Shown: positions 27,714 to 38,432, counted from the stretch's first letter. The stretch: DNA of 64,000 nucleotides from Gammaproteobacteria bacterium (GCA_013178375.1 JABLXQ010000029.1:1-64000); one strand, 5' to 3'. Translations and numbers: made by a program. Notes: generated from the letters alone by a model not told the origin.

Positions 27714-29183
27714 ATGAAAGCAAGCGAAATTGCCGAGCTGCTCGACGAACCTGCCTGCAGTCATAACAAGAAGGAAAAATCCGGTTGCTCGAAACCCAAG
27801 CCCGGTGCCACTGACGGCGGCTGTGCCTTTGACGGCGCGCAGATTGCCTTGCTGCCGATTGCCGATGTTGCCCATATCGTGCACGGCCCCATCGCCTGTG
27901 CCGGCAGCTCCTGGGACAACCGGGGCACCCGTTCCAGCGGGGCGGAGTTGTACCGCATCGGCATGACCACGGATCTGACCGAACAGGACATCATCATGGG
28001 GCGGGCGGAAAAGCGTCTGTTCCATGCCATCAAGCAGGCGGTGGAAGACTACGCTCCGCCTGCGATTTTTGTTTACAACACCTGCGTGCCCGCGCTGATT
28101 GGCGATGACATCGACGCCATCTGCAAATCCGCCACCGAGCGCTGGAATGTGCCGGTGGTGCCGGTGGATGCCGCCGGCTTTTACGGCACCAAGAATCTGG
28201 GAAACCGTATCGCGGGCGAAGCCATGGTGAAATACGTGGTGGGTACCCGCGAACCCGACCCGCTGCCGGAAGCCAGCGTGCGCCCCGGCATCCGCGTGCA
28301 CGACGTCAATCTGGTGGGTGAATACAACATTGCGGGCGAATTCTGGTACGTGTTGCCGCTGCTGGATGAACTGGGCCTGCGGGTGCTGTGCACGCTGTCC
28401 GGTGATGCGCGCTTTCGCGAAGTGCAGAGCATGCACCGCGCAGAAGTGAACATGATGGTGTGCTCAAAGGCTATGTTAAATGTCGCCCGCAAGCTGCAGG
28501 AGCGTTACGGCACTCCCTGGTTTGAAGGTAGCTTCTACGGTATTACCGACACCTCTCAGTCGCTGCGGGATTTTGCCCGCCTGATCAACGATCCTGATCT
28601 TACGGAGCGTACCGAAGCGTTGATCGAACGCGAGGAAAAGCGCATCCGCGCCGAGCTGGCGCCCTGGCGCGCGCGGCTGGAAGGCAAGCGTGTTCTGCTG
28701 TACACCGGCGGTGTGAAATCCTGGTCGGTGATTTCCGCGCTGCAGGATCTGGGCATGAAAGTCGTGGCCACCGGCACCAAGAAATCCACCGAGGAAGACA
28801 AGGCCCGCATCCGCGAACTGATGGGTGACGACGTGAAAATGCTGGATGAAGGCAATCCCCGCGTGCTGTTGAAAACCGTGGAGGAATACAAGGCCGACAT
28901 CCTGATCGCCGGCGGCCGCAACATGTACACGGCGCTGAAGGCACGCATTCCATTCCTCGACATCAACCAGGAGCGGGAATTCGGCTACGCCGGTTACGAC
29001 GGCATGCTGGAACTGGTGCGGCAGTTGTGTCTGACACTGGAAAGCCCGGTGTGGGAAGCGGTACGACGCAAGGCGCCGTGGGAAATTGTTCGGGAGCCTG
29101 CAGGCTATGAAAAAGCGCAAATCGAATCTGTTGCGGCAGCGACACCGGCAGTGGCGCCGCAGGTTGCTGCGGCCAACGGTTGA
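27714..29183 (+). CDS. nifE: NifE, FeMo-co scaffold alpha subunit
   Basis: 489 residues, a NifD paralog that with NifN forms the scaffold where NifB-co becomes FeMo-co. Cluster-region cysteines are seen in [34 protein letters not shown] and [12 protein letters not shown]. It starts [20 protein letters not shown]. It has an Ala/Val-rich C-terminal tail. A ribosome site GAGAGGAG precedes the ATG, and nifN begins 11 bases after its stop. Confidence 0.98.
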   Translation: MKASEIAELLDEPACSHNKKEKSGCSKPKPGATDGGCAFDGAQIALLPIADVAHIVHGPIACAGSSWDNRGTRSSGAELYRIGMTTDLTEQDIIMGRAEKRLFHAIKQAVEDYAPPAIFVYNTCVPALIGDDIDAICKSATERWNVPVVPVDAAGFYGTKNLGNRIAGEAMVKYVVGTREPDPLPEASVRPGIRVHDVNLVGEYNIAGEFWYVLPLLDELGLRVLCTLSGDARFREVQSMHRAEVNMMVCSKAMLNVARKLQERYGTPWFEGSFYGITDTSQSLRDFARLINDPDLTERTEALIEREEKRIRAELAPWRARLEGKRVLLYTGGVKSWSVISALQDLGMKVVATGTKKSTEEDKARIRELMGDDVKMLDEGNPRVLLKTVEEYKADILIAGGRNMYTALKARIPFLDINQEREFGYAGYDGMLELVRQLCLTLESPVWEAVRRKAPWEIVREPAGYEKAQIESVAAATPAVAPQVAAANG

Positions 29184-29194
29184 GGAGAAGGGTC

Positions 29195-30568
29195 ATGGCT
29201 GAGTTGATCAACCGGAAAAAGGCGCTGTCGGTAAGCCCGCTCAAATCCAGCCAGACCACGGGCGCCGCACTGGCGTTTCTCGGCATCCGCAAGGCGATGC
29301 CGCTGATGCACGGTTCGCAGGGTTGCACCGCGTTCGCCAAAGTATTTTTCGTGCGTCACTTCCGCGAACCAGTGCCGTTGCAGACCACTGCGATGGATCA
29401 GGTCAGTTCGGTGATGGGGGCGGACGGCAATATCGTCGAAGCGCTGCGCACGATTTGCGAAAAGCAGAATCCGGCCATCATCGGCCTGGTGACCACCGGC
29501 CTGGCAGAAACCCAGGGCTGCGATATCCGCCGCGCAGTCAGCGACTTCCGCGCCGAGTACACCGAATTTGCCAGCACCGCGATCGTGGCGGTGAACACGC
29601 CGGATTTTGCCGGCAGTTTTGAAAGTGGTTTTGCGCTGGCGGTGAAAGGCATCATCGACACGCTGGTGCCCGCCAATCAGGAACGGGTGGGGCTGCGTCA
29701 GCGTCAGGTGAATGTGCTGTGCGGCGCCAACCTGACGCCGGGTGATATCGAATTTGTCAGCGAAAGCATTGAAAGTTTCGGTCTGCGCCCGGTGCTGATT
29801 CCGGATCTGTCCGGTTCGCTGGATGGTCATCTGGATGACGCGCAGTTCAACCCGCTGACCACGGGCGGTCTGTCGGTGAAAGATCTGGCGGAAGTTGGCG
29901 AGAGTGTTGCCACCTTGATGATCGGCCCCAGCCTGACAGCCGCCGCCGATCTGCTGCAGCAACGCACTGCCGTGCCGGATTTCCGCTTCGGCCACCTGCA
30001 GGGCCTGGACGAAGTGGATCGCTGGTTCGCCACGCTGGCGCAGATCAGCGCCAGGCCGGTACCGGAAAAATGGATTCGCCACCGGCGCCAGTTGCAGGAC
30101 GCCATGCTCGACACCCACTTCATGCTGGGGGATGTGCGTGCCGCCATCGCTGCAGACCCGGATGTGCTGATGGGATTCGAGGCGCTGCTGCGCGGCATGG
30201 GCGCCAGCACGGTGGCAGCGGTGGTGCCTGCCAAAAACACGGCGCTGGCCAGTGTGCCCGTCTCCAGTGTGCAGGTGGGCGATCTGGAAGACGTGGAAAA
30301 AATCGCCGCGCAGACGAAAGCCAATCTGCTGCTGGGTAACAGCCACGCCGGCGACAGCGCGAAACGGCTGGGCATTCCGTTGTTGAGGATGGGCTTTCCA
30401 CAGTATGACCTGGTAGGTGGCTTCCAGCGCTGCTGGTTTGGCTATCGCGGTACTCAGCAGGCGCTGTTCGATATCGCCAATCTGATGCTGGCCCATCACC
30501 GCGAGATACAACCCTATTACTCGATCTATGCGCAGAAGCCTGCGGGTGAAACGCACACGAGGCACTAG
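29195..30568 (+). CDS. nifN: NifN, FeMo-co scaffold beta subunit
   Basis: 457 residues, a NifK paralog. [21 protein letters not shown] keeps the cysteine equivalent to NifK C95. The chain ends [27 protein letters not shown]. The ATG at 29195 with GGAG eight bases upstream is preferred to an earlier in-frame start at 29180. It works with NifE; nifX follows after two bases. Confidence 0.98.
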   Translation: MAELINRKKALSVSPLKSSQTTGAALAFLGIRKAMPLMHGSQGCTAFAKVFFVRHFREPVPLQTTAMDQVSSVMGADGNIVEALRTICEKQNPAIIGLVTTGLAETQGCDIRRAVSDFRAEYTEFASTAIVAVNTPDFAGSFESGFALAVKGIIDTLVPANQERVGLRQRQVNVLCGANLTPGDIEFVSESIESFGLRPVLIPDLSGSLDGHLDDAQFNPLTTGGLSVKDLAEVGESVATLMIGPSLTAAADLLQQRTAVPDFRFGHLQGLDEVDRWFATLAQISARPVPEKWIRHRRQLQDAMLDTHFMLGDVRAAIAADPDVLMGFEALLRGMGASTVAAVVPAKNTALASVPVSSVQVGDLEDVEKIAAQTKANLLLGNSHAGDSAKRLGIPLLRMGFPQYDLVGGFQRCWFGYRGTQQALFDIANLMLAHHREIQPYYSIYAQKPAGETHTRH

Positions 30569-30570
30569 AC

Positions 30571-31050
30571 ATGACCCGAATTACCCGGCAATTGCGCGTA
30601 CTGGATGATGACGACAGCGATTCCACGCTGTTGAAGGTGGCTTTCGCCACCAGCGATGGCAAGGTGGTGGATCAGCATTTCGGTTCGGCCCAGGGATTTG
30701 CCATTTACGGTGTAAATCCCGAGCGGGTGCAGCTGTTGACGTTGAGCGAATTCGGTCCGCTGGACCAGGATGGCAACGAAGACAAACTGGTAAGCAAGCT
30801 CGCCTTGCTGCAGGGCTGCATTGCCGTGTACAGCCGCGCCTGCGGTGCCTCGGCCCTGCGCCAGCTGTTGGCAATCGAAGTGCAGCCGGTGAAGGTGCCG
30901 GAAGACGCACTGATCGAGGAACTGCTGGCCGCGCTGCAGGCGGAATTGCGCGAAGGGCCGTCCAGCTGGCTGGCCAAGGCGATCCAGCGTCACAAGGGCG
31001 TTGATCCGTCCCGCTTCGACAGCATGGAAGCGGAAGGCTGGCAAGACTGA
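30571..31050 (+). CDS. nifX: NifX, FeMo-co precursor carrier
   Basis: 159 residues, a single NifX-fold domain: LLKVAFATSDGKVVDQHFGSAQGFAIYGV with the HFG motif, then IAVYSRACGASALRQLLA and the C-terminal SSWLAKAIQRHKGVDPSRFD. It binds NifB-co or VK-cluster intermediates and shuttles them to NifEN. It is immediately downstream of nifN. Confidence 0.96.
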   Translation: MTRITRQLRVLDDDDSDSTLLKVAFATSDGKVVDQHFGSAQGFAIYGVNPERVQLLTLSEFGPLDQDGNEDKLVSKLALLQGCIAVYSRACGASALRQLLAIEVQPVKVPEDALIEELLAALQAELREGPSSWLAKAIQRHKGVDPSRFDSMEAEGWQD

Positions 31051-31124
31051 CACACGGCTGACGACAAAATCAGCTGCAACATTTAACAGGCCAACACAGA
31101 CCAACCCGATCCGGTGAGGACACC

Positions 31125-31601
31125 ATGAGCGAAGCACAATTAGAAGTCATTTCCGAAGGCGCCGCCGCGCTGCAACATCCCTTTGTAAAACAGATGGCAG
31201 TGCAGTTGCGCGCCATGGACAGCTACGGCACCTACGACACCTGGACCGATGCGCGGGTGCTCGATCCGCTGGTACTCACCAAGGAGCGTCGTCGCCAGAT
31301 TCCTGTGGTGGGTGATCCCGATGAAACCACCATTTCCCGCGTCAAAGCCTATTACAACGCGCTGGCCCAGACAGTGGAGCGCGAAACCGGCCTGCTGGCA
31401 GTACCGGTGATCAACCTGACCCACGAAGGTTTCGGCCGCGCTCTGATTCTGGTGGGCAAGCTGGTAGCGCTGGATAAAACCCTGCGCGACGTGCACCGCT
31501 TCGGCTTCGACTCTCTGGAAAAAATGGTAGAGGAATCCGAAAAACTGCTGAGCAAGGCGGTGGGCCTGATCAACGAACACCGCACCGTGGCGGAACTGTA
31601 A
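31125..31601 (+). CDS. NifX-associated protein (DUF269 family)
   Basis: 158 residues with the family's LVRQMRAMDSYGTYDTW-like block (here VQLRAMDSYGTYDTWTD) and LTHEGFGRALILVGKLVALDKTLRDVHRFGF. It is found downstream of nifX in most Mo-nitrogenase clusters, with no assigned activity. Soluble and all-alpha by appearance. It is followed after 14 bases by the DUF683-type gene. Confidence 0.93.
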   Translation: MSEAQLEVISEGAAALQHPFVKQMAVQLRAMDSYGTYDTWTDARVLDPLVLTKERRRQIPVVGDPDETTISRVKAYYNALAQTVERETGLLAVPVINLTHEGFGRALILVGKLVALDKTLRDVHRFGFDSLEKMVEESEKLLSKAVGLINEHRTVAEL

Positions 31602-31615
31602 AGCGAGAAATATCC

Positions 31616-31822
31616 ATGAGTGAAGATGACGTAAAAGCGCTGCAGAAGGAAGTCAGCCAGAAAAAGCGTATCGCCACCGAGTGGGCATCGCAGATCCATG
31701 ATCTGGTGGAAGACCGCCTGATGACCGGCTACAACGATCTGCCGGAACTGGCGCGGCAAACTGTGGCGGCCTGCGAAGCCTGGGCGGCAGCGAAAGCGAA
31801 ACTGGATCAGGTCGGCGCGTAA
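31616..31822 (+). CDS. Small coiled protein, CCE_0567/DUF683 family
   Basis: 68 residues, almost entirely predicted helix (ALQKEVSQKKRIATEWASQIHD, then LARQTVAACEAWAAAKAKL), as expected for the helical-hairpin DUF683 family that accompanies nifX-DUF269 in nif clusters. The role is unknown. Confidence 0.9.
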   Translation: MSEDDVKALQKEVSQKKRIATEWASQIHDLVEDRLMTGYNDLPELARQTVAACEAWAAAKAKLDQVGA

Positions 31823-31869
31823 GAAAGGTGCCTCGAACGAGACGCCTTGAATGAGAGAGGAGAGGGGCC

Positions 31870-32163
31870 ATGGCGGAAGTAGTGATTGTGGGGCGCACGC
31901 GGGGCGGCGCAGAGTGGGTGCCGGAATTCGTGACCGCACTGGATGCCGCGAAATGTATCGGCTGTGGCCGTTGCTACAAAGTGTGCCCGCGCGATGTGTT
32001 CGAACTGGTGGACCGGGCGGACGTCGTCGAGAGCGACGATGTGGATGACGATGATGAACTCAAAGTCATGGCACTGAAAAACATGATGGATTGCATCGGC
32101 TGCATGTCCTGCGCCCGCGTCTGTCCCAAGCAATGTCATACGCACCAGTCACTGGCTGGCTGA
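31870..32163 (+). CDS. fdxB: Nif-specific ferredoxin III (FdxB), 2[4Fe-4S]
   Basis: 97 residues. It opens with a family-specific block ([18 protein letters not shown]), then [18 protein letters not shown], an acidic linker of Asp/Glu residues ([13 protein letters not shown]) and [15 protein letters not shown]. It is a low-potential electron carrier or cluster-assembly donor for nitrogenase maturation. It is part of the nifENX downstream group. Confidence 0.94.
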   Translation: MAEVVIVGRTRGGAEWVPEFVTALDAAKCIGCGRCYKVCPRDVFELVDRADVVESDDVDDDDELKVMALKNMMDCIGCMSCARVCPKQCHTHQSLAG

Positions 32164-32179
32164 CGCGGAGGTTATGACC

Positions 32180-32503
32180 ATGGCCAAACCCGATCATCAC
32201 GTTTTCATCTGCATGCAGCGCCGTCCCGACGGCCATCCCCGGGGCAGCTGCGGTGCAAAAAATGCTGAGGCCGTTTTCAACGCGTTCGCGCAGGCGCTGA
32301 TCCAGCGCAATCTGCAGAACCGCATTGCGCTGACACAGACTGGATGCCTGGGCCCCTGCCAGGCGGGCGCCAACGTACTGGTGTATCCGGGCTCGGTGAT
32401 GTACAGCTGGGTGGAGCCGACGGATGTTCCCGCGATCATCGAACAGCATCTGCTGGGCGGGCAACCCTATGCCGACAAGCTGGCGCCGGCGGATCTCTGG
32501 TGA
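32180..32503 (+). CDS. Thioredoxin-like [2Fe-2S] ferredoxin (Shethna type)
   Basis: 107 residues, starting [15 protein letters not shown]. Cluster cysteines lie in [30 protein letters not shown] and match the thioredoxin-like [2Fe-2S] ferredoxin family (Azotobacter FeSI-like/NuoE-like). The ATG at 32180 fits GGAGG spacing (eight bases) better than the ATG at 32174. The redox role near nitrogenase is inferred. Confidence 0.9.
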   Translation: MAKPDHHVFICMQRRPDGHPRGSCGAKNAEAVFNAFAQALIQRNLQNRIALTQTGCLGPCQAGANVLVYPGSVMYSWVEPTDVPAIIEQHLLGGQPYADKLAPADLW

Positions 32504-32547
32504 TTTTGCTTGTACTTAAAAGCAATCTTTGAAAAAGGTGACACCAC

Positions 32548-32934
32548 ATGACAGAAATTTCTTCCGCGTCGCTGACTCAGCGCGCCGCCGATTCCGCACC
32601 GCTGCTGCAGGAAGTCTGGACGGCACTGCGCAACAAGCTGGTCAACACCGGGCTGCCCGATCTGCTGGACCCGACCAAACAGCCGTTCAGCTTCACCAAT
32701 CTGCGTCGCGATCCCTACGATGGTAGTGAAGCTCTGTATGGTGAATGGCGCGATCCCAATGGCCGCCTGCTGGGTAATCTGATCGTGCACGAAGACGGCA
32801 AAACATTTGCCGAATTCGATGTAGTGCAACCGCATCCCACCGACCAGCGCTGGTTTGTCGAAGGTGTGTCGGCCTGGGGCAAGAGTGGTGCCATCAAAAC
32901 GGAACTGAAGTTGCTGCCGGCGCTGGGCGCCTGA
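32548..32934 (+). CDS. Conserved nif-cluster protein of unknown function
   Basis: 128 residues. The core YGEWRDPNGRLLGNLIVHEDGKTFAEFDVVQPHP and the end WGKSGAIKTELKLLPAL are beta-rich; there are no cysteines, signal or membrane helix. Genes of this size and place follow the ferredoxins in Azotobacter-type clusters. Function not recognised. Confidence 0.82.
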   Translation: MTEISSASLTQRAADSAPLLQEVWTALRNKLVNTGLPDLLDPTKQPFSFTNLRRDPYDGSEALYGEWRDPNGRLLGNLIVHEDGKTFAEFDVVQPHPTDQRWFVEGVSAWGKSGAIKTELKLLPALGA

Positions 32935-32937
32935 AAC

Positions 32938-33690
32938 ATGGATCTGTACACCCTGTTGCAACGCCGGGCCGGCATTGCGGCGCCGGTGCGACAGGTGCAA
33001 TTGGGGCTTAACTGGACCGCGGTGGAAGTGCAGGGCATCGGCTTGGGTTTCAGTCCGGTCGATGCGCCGCGCACCTTGCCGTGGTCTGGCACTTTGCGTG
33101 GTCGTTCAGCTGCCGACCTGGTTGGCTGGCTCTCCAGTTGGGAGCCGGCCGAAGCGGCGGTTGCGCTGGCCACGGCAAATGCCGTCATCAATCACGACAA
33201 TTCGTTGCTGGCGGCCGCCATCTTATTGAAAGGCGATCTATTGCAGAACTGTGCGCCGGGCCATTTGCGGGTATTCGAACATTTCACGTCGCAGGTGCAA
33301 CAACAGCGGGTGGTGGTGATCGGGCGTTATCCCGGTCTCGACGCGTTGTGGTCTGGCGTCGATTTCCGCTGCATTGAGCGTCGCCCGCAGGGCCAGGATC
33401 TGCCGGATACTGCCGCAGAATATGTGTTGCCGGAAGCGGACTGGGTTTTCATCACCGCCAGCAGCATTGCCAACAAAACCCTGCCGCGTCTGTTGCAGCT
33501 GTCGCGCCACGCCCAGGTGGTACTGATGGGCCCCAGTCTGCCCTGGCTGGAAGAGTGGCGCGGATTCGGCGTGAATTATCTGGCGGGCATAAAGGTGTGC
33601 GATTCCGACGCGCTCTGGCCCGTGGTGGCCGAAGGCGGCGGCACCCGCCTGTTCGCCGGCCCTGTTCAGTACCATCTGCTGCAGTTCTGA
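32938..33690 (+). CDS. DUF364-like protein, putative metal or cofactor handling
   Basis: 250 residues. It looks like the DUF4213/DUF364 type: an N-terminal part (VQLGLNWTAVEVQGIGLGFSP) and a C-terminal Rossmann-like half (VVVIGRYPGL, EADWVFITASSIANKTLPRLLQLSR, VVLMGPSLPWL). Relatives are proposed to act in heavy-metal chelation, so a link to molybdenum or cofactor supply is possible but unproven. It starts three bases after the preceding stop and is the last gene of the nifENX group. Confidence 0.82.
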   Translation: MDLYTLLQRRAGIAAPVRQVQLGLNWTAVEVQGIGLGFSPVDAPRTLPWSGTLRGRSAADLVGWLSSWEPAEAAVALATANAVINHDNSLLAAAILLKGDLLQNCAPGHLRVFEHFTSQVQQQRVVVIGRYPGLDALWSGVDFRCIERRPQGQDLPDTAAEYVLPEADWVFITASSIANKTLPRLLQLSRHAQVVLMGPSLPWLEEWRGFGVNYLAGIKVCDSDALWPVVAEGGGTRLFAGPVQYHLLQF

Positions 33691-33706
33691 TGTAGCAAAC
33701 GCGACA
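33691..33706. promoter_or_regulatory. NifA upstream site for iscA-nifUSV
   Basis: TGTAGCAAACGCGACA fits TGT-N10-ACA. It begins at the base right after the preceding stop codon and lies 96 bases upstream of the promoter GG. Confidence 0.7.
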
Positions 33707-33800
33707 AACCCCGGTACCAGTATTGTTTGTGACAGCCGCCAATCTCCTCCTGAAAAAATAAATCCCTTCAAAAACATAGCTTTAAATCGATATTACGCCG

Positions 33801-33816
33801 TGGCATATCGATTGCA
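33801..33816 (+). promoter_or_regulatory. Sigma-54 promoter of iscA-nifUSV
   Basis: TGGCATATCGATTGCA is an essentially perfect -24/-12 element (TGGCAY and TTGCA, GG-N10-GC). It is 69 bases upstream of iscA-nif. Confidence 0.93.
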
Positions 33817-33884
33817 AAAACCCTTTCAGACAAGTTCCAGAAATCCATTTCCGCAACCGTTTTTCCGAACAAGAGGGTGTACTC

Positions 33885-34208
33885 ATGATTTCGCTGACGG
33901 ACAAAGCCGTGGAAGCCGTATCCCGTTTCATCACCAGCGCCAACAAACCCGTTGCCGGCCTGCGCATTCGCGTGGAAGGCGGCGGTTGCTCCGGATTCAA
34001 GTACGCCATGCGGCTGGAAGAAAGCCTGGCCGATAACGATCAGGCAGTGCAGTGCGGCGACGTCACACTGGTGATCGACGAAAACAGCGCGGGCATGTTG
34101 CAGGGCGTCACTGTCGACTTTGTGGAAAGCATGGAAGGCAGCGGCTTCAAGTTTGAAAACCCCAACGCCACCGGCAGCTGCGGCTGCGGCAAATCTTTCA
34201 CCTGCTGA
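33885..34208 (+). CDS. iscA: IscA-nif, A-type iron-sulfur carrier
   Basis: 107 residues with the three conserved cysteines of A-type carriers ([10 protein letters not shown] and [11 protein letters not shown]). The start [16 protein letters not shown] is typical. It accepts or delivers Fe-S clusters made by NifU/NifS. The same gene precedes nifU in A. vinelandii. It heads the operon. Confidence 0.95.
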   Translation: MISLTDKAVEAVSRFITSANKPVAGLRIRVEGGGCSGFKYAMRLEESLADNDQAVQCGDVTLVIDENSAGMLQGVTVDFVESMEGSGFKFENPNATGSCGCGKSFTC

Positions 34209-34246
34209 ACCTAATCCGTCGCAGCCCGACACAGTGGAGCATCGTC

Positions 34247-35221
34247 ATGTGGGACTATTCTGAAAAAGTAAAAGAGCATTTCTACAATCCCAAGAACGCA
34301 GGCGCGCTGGCGGAAGCCAATGCCACCGGCGACGTGGGTTCCATCAGCTGCGGCGATGCGCTGCGGCTGACACTCAAGGTTGATCCTCCTACAGAAATCA
34401 TTCTGGATGCAGGTTTCCAGACGTTCGGATGCGGTTCCGCCATTGCATCCTCGTCCGCTCTCACCGAAATGGTGAAAGGGATGACGTTGGATCAGGCGCT
34501 GCAGATCACCAACCAGGATATCGCCGATTATCTCGATGGCCTGCCGCCGGAAAAAATGCACTGCTCGGTCATGGGCCGCGAAGCACTGCGTGCTGCCATC
34601 GCCGACTACCGTGGCGAAGTTCTGGAAGACGATCACGAGGAAGGCGCGCTTGTGTGCAAGTGCTTCGCCATTGACGAAGTCATGGTGCGCGACACAGTGA
34701 AAGCCAACAACCTGTCGTCGGTGGAAGATGTCACCAACTACACCAAGGCCGGCGGTGGCTGCTCCTCCTGCCATGAAAAAATCGAATCCATCCTCACTGA
34801 AATGATGGCCGAGCGCGGCGAAGTGTTTGTGCCGGCACCGGTAAAAGGCAAGCAGAAGAAAGTGGTTCCGGTGAAGCCGAAAGAAGAGCCGGCACCTGCG
34901 AAAGTGGCCGCGCAGGCGCCAGCCGCACCCGCTGCAGCCGCTCCAGCGCCAGGCAAACTCACCACCGTTCAGCGTATCCGCCGCATCGAAATGGTACTGG
35001 AAGCGATTCGCCCCAACCTGCAACGTGATCACGGCGATGTGGAACTGGTGGATGTGGATGGCAAAAACGTCTACGTCAAACTCAGCGGCGCCTGCACCGG
35101 TTGCCAGCTGGCCAGCTCCACCCTGGGCGGAATCCAGCAGCGCCTGATGGAAGACCTGGGTGAATTCGTCAAGGTGGTTCCGGTCAGCGCTAACGCACCC
35201 GTCACCATCGCCGGCATGTGA
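34247..35221 (+). CDS. nifU: NifU, iron-sulfur cluster scaffold
   Basis: 324 residues in three modules: an IscU-like domain with C35, C62 and C106; a central [2Fe-2S] domain with C137 and C139 plus GGGCSSCHE; and a C-terminal Nfu domain with [11 protein letters not shown]. An Ala/Pro/Lys-rich linker (about 200-240) joins the last two. Clusters built with NifS sulfur are passed to NifH and the NifB substrates. The stop overlaps an alternative upstream nifS start. Confidence 0.98.
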   Translation: MWDYSEKVKEHFYNPKNAGALAEANATGDVGSISCGDALRLTLKVDPPTEIILDAGFQTFGCGSAIASSSALTEMVKGMTLDQALQITNQDIADYLDGLPPEKMHCSVMGREALRAAIADYRGEVLEDDHEEGALVCKCFAIDEVMVRDTVKANNLSSVEDVTNYTKAGGGCSSCHEKIESILTEMMAERGEVFVPAPVKGKQKKVVPVKPKEEPAPAKVAAQAPAAPAAAAPAPGKLTTVQRIRRIEMVLEAIRPNLQRDHGDVELVDVDGKNVYVKLSGACTGCQLASSTLGGIQQRLMEDLGEFVKVVPVSANAPVTIAGM

Positions 35222-35232
35222 GGAGTAGGGCA

Positions 35233-36441
35233 ATGAGCGACATCTATCTGGACAACAATGCCACCACTAAAGTCGATCCGGCTGTGGTAGAAGCCATGCT
35301 GCCTTTTTTCACCGAGCAGTTCGGCAATCCTTCCTCGCTGCACAATTTCGGTAACCGCGTCGGCGCGGCGCTGAAGAAAGCGCGGCAGTCGGTGCAGACC
35401 CTGCTGGGCGCGGAGCATGATTCGGAAATCATTTTCACTTCCTGCGGCACCGAATCCGATTCCACTGCCATCCTGTCGGCGCTGAAGGCCCAGCCGGAGC
35501 GCAAGGAAATCATTACCACCACCGTCGAGCACCCGGCTATTCTCACCCTGTGCGACCAGCTGGCGACCGAAGGCTACACCGTGCACAAGCTGGAAGTGGA
35601 TAATCGCGGCCGGCTGGATCTGGATGTTTACAAATCCCTGCTGTCGGACAACGTGGCCATCGTCAGCGTCATGTGGGCGAACAACGAAACCGGAACGCTA
35701 TTCCCCGTGCTGGAAATGGCGCAGCTGGCGGACGAAGCCGGCATCCTGTTTCACACAGATGCGGTGCAAATCGTTGGCAAACTGCCGATCGATCTGAAAA
35801 GCGCATCGATTCACATGCTGTCGCTGTCGGGTCACAAACTGCATGCGCCCAAAGGCGTGGGCGTGCTGTACCTGAAGCGCGGCACCCGCTTCCGTCCGTT
35901 GCTGCGGGGCGGACATCAGGAGCGCGGCCGTCGTGCCGGCACTGAAAATTCCGCCAGCATTGTCGCGCTGGGCAAGGCAGCGGAACTGGCGCTGCAACAC
36001 ATGGAACACGAAAACACCGTGGTGAAAGCACTGCGCGACAAACTGCAGGCCGGCATTCTGGCCAGCGTGCCCAATGCCTTCGTCACTGGCGATCCGGACA
36101 ACCGCCTGCCCAACACGCTGAACATCGCATTTGAATATATCGAAGGCGAAGCCATTCTGCTGTTGTTGAACAAGGCGGGCATTGCAGCGTCGAGCGGTTC
36201 GGCCTGCACCTCCGGTTCGCTGGAGCCGTCTCATGTAATGCGGGCGATGGGAATTCCCTACACCGCTGCCCATGGCACCGTGCGTTTTTCATTGTCGCGC
36301 TACACCACCGAAGATGAAATTGATCGGGTGATTGTTGCGGTGCCGCCCATCGTTGCCCAGCTGCGCAAGCTCTCGCCCTACTGGAGTGACAACGGCCCGG
36401 TGGCCGAACCGGAAAAAGCGTTTGCACCCGTGTATGCCTGA
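35233..36441 (+). CDS. nifS: NifS, cysteine desulfurase
   Basis: 402 residues, PLP enzyme of the class IV-type group I desulfurases. It begins MSDIYLDNNATTKVDPAVV, has the PLP lysine in SLSGHKLHAPKGVG and the persulfide cysteine in SSGSACTSGSLEPSHV. It supplies sulfur to NifU. GGAG lies before the ATG at 35233. It is between nifU and nifV. Confidence 0.97.
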   Translation: MSDIYLDNNATTKVDPAVVEAMLPFFTEQFGNPSSLHNFGNRVGAALKKARQSVQTLLGAEHDSEIIFTSCGTESDSTAILSALKAQPERKEIITTTVEHPAILTLCDQLATEGYTVHKLEVDNRGRLDLDVYKSLLSDNVAIVSVMWANNETGTLFPVLEMAQLADEAGILFHTDAVQIVGKLPIDLKSASIHMLSLSGHKLHAPKGVGVLYLKRGTRFRPLLRGGHQERGRRAGTENSASIVALGKAAELALQHMEHENTVVKALRDKLQAGILASVPNAFVTGDPDNRLPNTLNIAFEYIEGEAILLLLNKAGIAASSGSACTSGSLEPSHVMRAMGIPYTAAHGTVRFSLSRYTTEDEIDRVIVAVPPIVAQLRKLSPYWSDNGPVAEPEKAFAPVYA

Positions 36442-36513
36442 AAGTGAATGCCTGATAGCAAGTGATAGTTGAAAAGCCCCGGTTGTAAATGATCCAGGTT
36501 GTGGAGTGGCAGC

Positions 36514-37656
36514 ATGACAACGATTGTGATCGATGACACCACATTGCGCGACGGCGAGCAGAGTGCCGGCGTCGCCTTCAGTGCCGAGGAAAAGCTCAGG
36601 ATTGCGACCGGACTGGCGCAACTGGGCGTCCCCGAACTGGAGATCGGCATTCCTGCCATGGGTGACATGGAACGTGAGGTCATGAGTGCAATCGCCGCGT
36701 TGCGGCTGCCATCCCGCCTGCTGGCCTGGTGCCGTCTCAACGACGCCGATCTTGCTGCGGCCCGTGGCACCGGTGTTCACATGGTGGATCTGTCGGTGCC
36801 TGTGTCTGACCAGATGCTGCAGAAAAAACTCAATCGCAATCGCAACTGGGCACTGCGGGAAATCACCCGGCTGGTGCTGCAGGCCCGCGATCTGGGTTTT
36901 GAAGTCTGCATCGGCTGTGAAGATGCCTCCCGCGCCGATGTCGAATTTGTTGCAAGCGTTGGCGAAACCGCGCAACGGGCCGGCGCCCGCCGCCTGCGCT
37001 TCGCCGACACGGTGGGCGTGATGGAACCTTTCAGCGTCTTCAACAGAATCCGCTTCCTGCGCGAGCGCTGCGACCTCGAACTGGAAATGCACGCCCATGA
37101 CGATTTCGGCCTCGCCACCGCCAATACCCTGGCCGCTGTTGTAGCGGGTGCCACCCATATCAATACCACGGTTAACGGCCTGGGCGAGCGCGCCGGCAAT
37201 GCGCCGCTGGAAGAATGCGTACTGGCCCTGAAGCATCTGCACCAGATCGATACCGGCATCGACACGCGCGGCATTCCGGAACTGTCTGCGCTGGTGGCGC
37301 GCGCGTCGGGCCGTCCGGTGGCCTGGCAGAAAAGTGTGGTGGGTGCCGGTGTCTTCACCCACGAAGCCGGTATTCACGTGGACGGTCTGCTGAAGGATCG
37401 CCACAACTACGAAGGATTGAATCCGGACGAACTGGGCCGCGCCCATGTTCTGGTGCTGGGCAAGCACTCCGGCGCCCACATGGTGAAAACCAGTTACCAG
37501 AAAATCGGCATCCAGTTACAGGAATGGGAAACCGCGGCCTTGCTGCAACGCATCCGCCGCTTTTCCACCGAGTGCAAGCGGGCGCCGGCTGCGGCGGACC
37601 TGCAACAATTTCACGACGAACTGCGCATGGCGCGCGCCGTCGCCGGAGGTGTCTGA
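36514..37656 (+). CDS. nifV: NifV, homocitrate synthase
   Basis: 380 residues. DRE-TIM metallolyase fold with [18 protein letters not shown], the metal ligands in [12 protein letters not shown], and the [13 protein letters not shown] motif. It condenses acetyl-CoA and 2-oxoglutarate to (R)-homocitrate, the organic ligand of FeMo-co. The final TGA shares its A with the next start (TGATG). Confidence 0.97.
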   Translation: MTTIVIDDTTLRDGEQSAGVAFSAEEKLRIATGLAQLGVPELEIGIPAMGDMEREVMSAIAALRLPSRLLAWCRLNDADLAAARGTGVHMVDLSVPVSDQMLQKKLNRNRNWALREITRLVLQARDLGFEVCIGCEDASRADVEFVASVGETAQRAGARRLRFADTVGVMEPFSVFNRIRFLRERCDLELEMHAHDDFGLATANTLAAVVAGATHINTTVNGLGERAGNAPLEECVLALKHLHQIDTGIDTRGIPELSALVARASGRPVAWQKSVVGAGVFTHEAGIHVDGLLKDRHNYEGLNPDELGRAHVLVLGKHSGAHMVKTSYQKIGIQLQEWETAALLQRIRRFSTECKRAPAAADLQQFHDELRMARAVAGGV

Positions 37657-38432
37657 TGAAATCTTTCAGAGGGATTTTCTCGATCAAGCTGCTGGAAGAA
37701 TGGCGTGACGACATCCGCTGCGTATTCCAGCGCGATCCCGCTGCCCGCACCACTCTTGAAGTGCTCACCACCTATCCCGGTGTGCACGCCATCATGGCTT
37801 ATCGCGTCAGCAACCGCTTGTGGCGGCGCGGCTGGCGTTATCTGGCGCGGTTGCTGTCGTTCGTTGCGCGCATGGCCAGCAATGTCGACATTCACCCGGG
37901 CGCAACCATCGGCCAGCGCTTTTTTATCGACCACGGCGCCTGCGTGGTGATCGGTGAAACCGCCGAAGTTGGTGACGATGTCACCCTGTATCACGGCGTC
38001 ACCCTGGGTGGCACCAGCTGGAACAAGGGCAAGCGTCATCCCACGCTGGGCGACGGTGTACTGGTCGGCGCAGGCGCCAAGATTCTCGGCCCGATCACGG
38101 TGGGAGCGAATGCGCGGGTCGGTGCCAATTCCGTTGTGGTGCAGGACGTGCCCATGGGCTGCACCGTGGTGGGTATTCCGGGCAAGGTGGTGCGCGTGCG
38201 GGAAGCGGGCCGCCTCAATCCCTACGGCATCGATCTGGATCATCACCTGATTCCTGATCCGGTAGGCAAGGCCATTGCATGTCTGCTGGAACGCATCGAC
38301 CTGCTGGAAATCCGGCTGGCGGATGTGAGCAACAAACCGGAGTTTGCGCCGGCCATACGTTACCAGGAATGCGATGCCGATAACGAAATCTGCGCGCGGG
38401 ACTGCCCCGGCGGCGCCATCGCGGCACAGTGA
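37656..38432 (+). CDS. cysE: Serine O-acetyltransferase, nif-linked (CysE1/NifP)
   Basis: 258 residues. An N-terminal helical part ([20 protein letters not shown]) leads to a left-handed beta-helix of hexapeptide repeats ([31 protein letters not shown]-like turns) with the catalytic H-G pair DHG. It makes O-acetylserine for cysteine, feeding NifS. The C-terminal tail is Cys-rich ([16 protein letters not shown]) and does not end in the isoleucine that usually docks CysK. Confidence 0.94.
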   Translation: MKSFRGIFSIKLLEEWRDDIRCVFQRDPAARTTLEVLTTYPGVHAIMAYRVSNRLWRRGWRYLARLLSFVARMASNVDIHPGATIGQRFFIDHGACVVIGETAEVGDDVTLYHGVTLGGTSWNKGKRHPTLGDGVLVGAGAKILGPITVGANARVGANSVVVQDVPMGCTVVGIPGKVVRVREAGRLNPYGIDLDHHLIPDPVGKAIACLLERIDLLEIRLADVSNKPEFAPAIRYQECDADNEICARDCPGGAIAAQ

